Assembly (NCBI GenBank): GCA_963847735.1 | Contig: CAWKAV010000016.1 | Location: 496,001-560,000 of the forward strand | Reading direction: 5' to 3' | Length of the DNA: 64,000 bases | Origin: CAWKAV01 sp963847735 | Lineage (GTDB): Bacteria; Desulfobacterota; Desulfuromonadia; Desulfuromonadales; BM103 | Shown here: in pieces, positions 63,201 through 64,000 of the stretch | How the letters are laid out: each line of letters begins with the position of its first letter | Numbering within the stretch: the stretch's first letter is position 1 | Program-made: the position numbers and the translations under genes | The notes under the pieces: generated by a model | Told to the model about the DNA's origin: nothing | Seen by the model: the letters and a program-made list of their open reading frames with translations, nothing else | Databases searched by the model: none

Positions 63201-64000
63201 GTGAATCTGCTCAACGTAAATTGTCGGCTCTTCTGAACGGTCAGGCAGTTTCTGCGCCTGTCAAGGATCGTGACGGCAAAACTCTCTTGCCAAAAGGGCG
63301 CAAGATTACTGACAAGGCGTTGGAGACGATTCCCTTCAGTCTTTGGGGTGGAATCTCTCTGCTTGATGAAGACGCGGAAGATAGAATTGCAGAAACGTCC
63401 AGACGGTTGAGGGATCGTGAAGAAATAATCAAAACGGTCTTTTCCGACAAGATTGAAAAACTCAAGCGTGGTGATGACCTGCCACCTGGCGTGATCAAGA
63501 TGGTCAAGGTCTACATTGCCATCAAGCGCAGGTTGTCTGTCGGTGACAAGATGGCTGGACGTCACGGAAACAAGGGTGTCCTCTCACGGATTCTGCCGGA
63601 AGAGGATATGCCTTACCTCGAAGATGGCACTCCTGTTGAGATTGTGCTCAACCCCCTTGGTGTTCCATCACGTATGAACGTCGGTCAGATTTTGGAAACT
63701 CATCTCGGCCTGGCCTCCCACGGTCTGGGGCAGCAGATTCAGGACGCCATTGACAAGATGGTGCAACCGAAGCAGTTGCGCAAACAGATTAAGGACGTTT
63801 ACGGCAATAAGGAGTTGAACACTTTTATCGATGAGTTGAGTGATGAAGATGTTCACAGCCTGGCCCGCCGTATTCGCAGGGGTATCCCAATGGCTTCGCC
63901 GGTCTTTGAAGGTGTCCATGAAGACCAGATTAAGAGTGAGTTGGAGCGCGCAGGTATGCCACTGGATGGACAGATGACCCTGCATGACGGCCGCACCGGG
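60230..64000 (+). CDS. rpoB: RNA polymerase beta subunit (3' partial)
   Basis: Starts at ATG 60230 with AAAGGAGACACC upstream and remains open to the right edge (1,257 codons seen). [20 protein letters not shown] and [20 protein letters not shown] are conserved. The rifampicin pocket [20 protein letters not shown] and [10 protein letters not shown] (61825-61910) has wild-type Asp, His and Ser at the main resistance positions. The late motif [20 protein letters not shown] is also intact. Confidence 0.98.
   Translation, partial: [1257 protein letters not shown]

Overview
The window looks like a chromosome segment from a member of the Desulfuromonadales / Geobacter-Pelobacter branch of the former Deltaproteobacteria. 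This is inferred from several things: an E. coli-like tRNA Thr-Tyr-Gly-Thr-tuf-rpmG-tRNA Trp-secE-nusG-rplKAJL-rpoB block, a full selenocysteine machinery, a GEMM-I riboswitch in front of a PilZ response regulator, DUF4388 proteins, and sigma-54 regulation. Species cannot be fixed from the sequence alone. There is no rRNA, no CRISPR array and no intact insertion sequence.

Layout. 0-8.8 kb holds a GNAT-histone-deacetylase fusion, a D-2-hydroxyacid dehydrogenase, a decayed HEAT-repeat gene, three envelope/secreted genes (DUF3047, VTT membrane protein, small secreted protein), a GapN-type aldehyde dehydrogenase and a beta-CASP metallo-hydrolase. 8.9-19.1 kb is one leftward block of circularly permuted ATP-grasp, alpha-E and transglutaminase genes, a predicted peptide/amide-ligating system. 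Two of its six genes are intact; the other four are broken by many single-base frameshifts. 19.4-24.6 kb has a MoxR-type AAA ATPase with a DUF2201/VWA partner, an alpha/beta hydrolase and a tandem CDP-alcohol phosphotransferase (one frameshift). 24.6-27.3 kb is a sigma-54 activator divergent from a TSUP anion exporter that has a clear -24/-12 promoter. 27.4-31.2 kb has plsY, mltG and a receiver/DnaJ-like/TPR protein.

31.2-40.5 kb is the selenium region: selD, selB, selA and a small AhpD-like gene on the minus strand, then selC (tRNA-Sec) and yedF further on. Both selD and the AhpD-like gene contain an in-frame TGA followed directly by a hairpin, so both are read here as selenoproteins; simple ORF calling truncates selD and misses the AhpD-like gene. 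Between them and selC lie a GEMM-I riboswitch with terminator, a receiver-PilZ protein, and remnants of a mobile element beside selC.

40.5-48.6 kb carries ispG, proS, a DUF4388 gene, pyrF, a GNAT-histidine kinase fusion and rlmB. 48.7-54.4 kb is a cobalamin uptake operon: cobalamin riboswitch with terminator, TonB receptor, periplasmic binding protein, permease, ATPase and a DUF71/COG2102 ATP pyrophosphatase. 54.6-64 kb is the tRNA/translation/RNA polymerase block, leaving the window inside rpoB.
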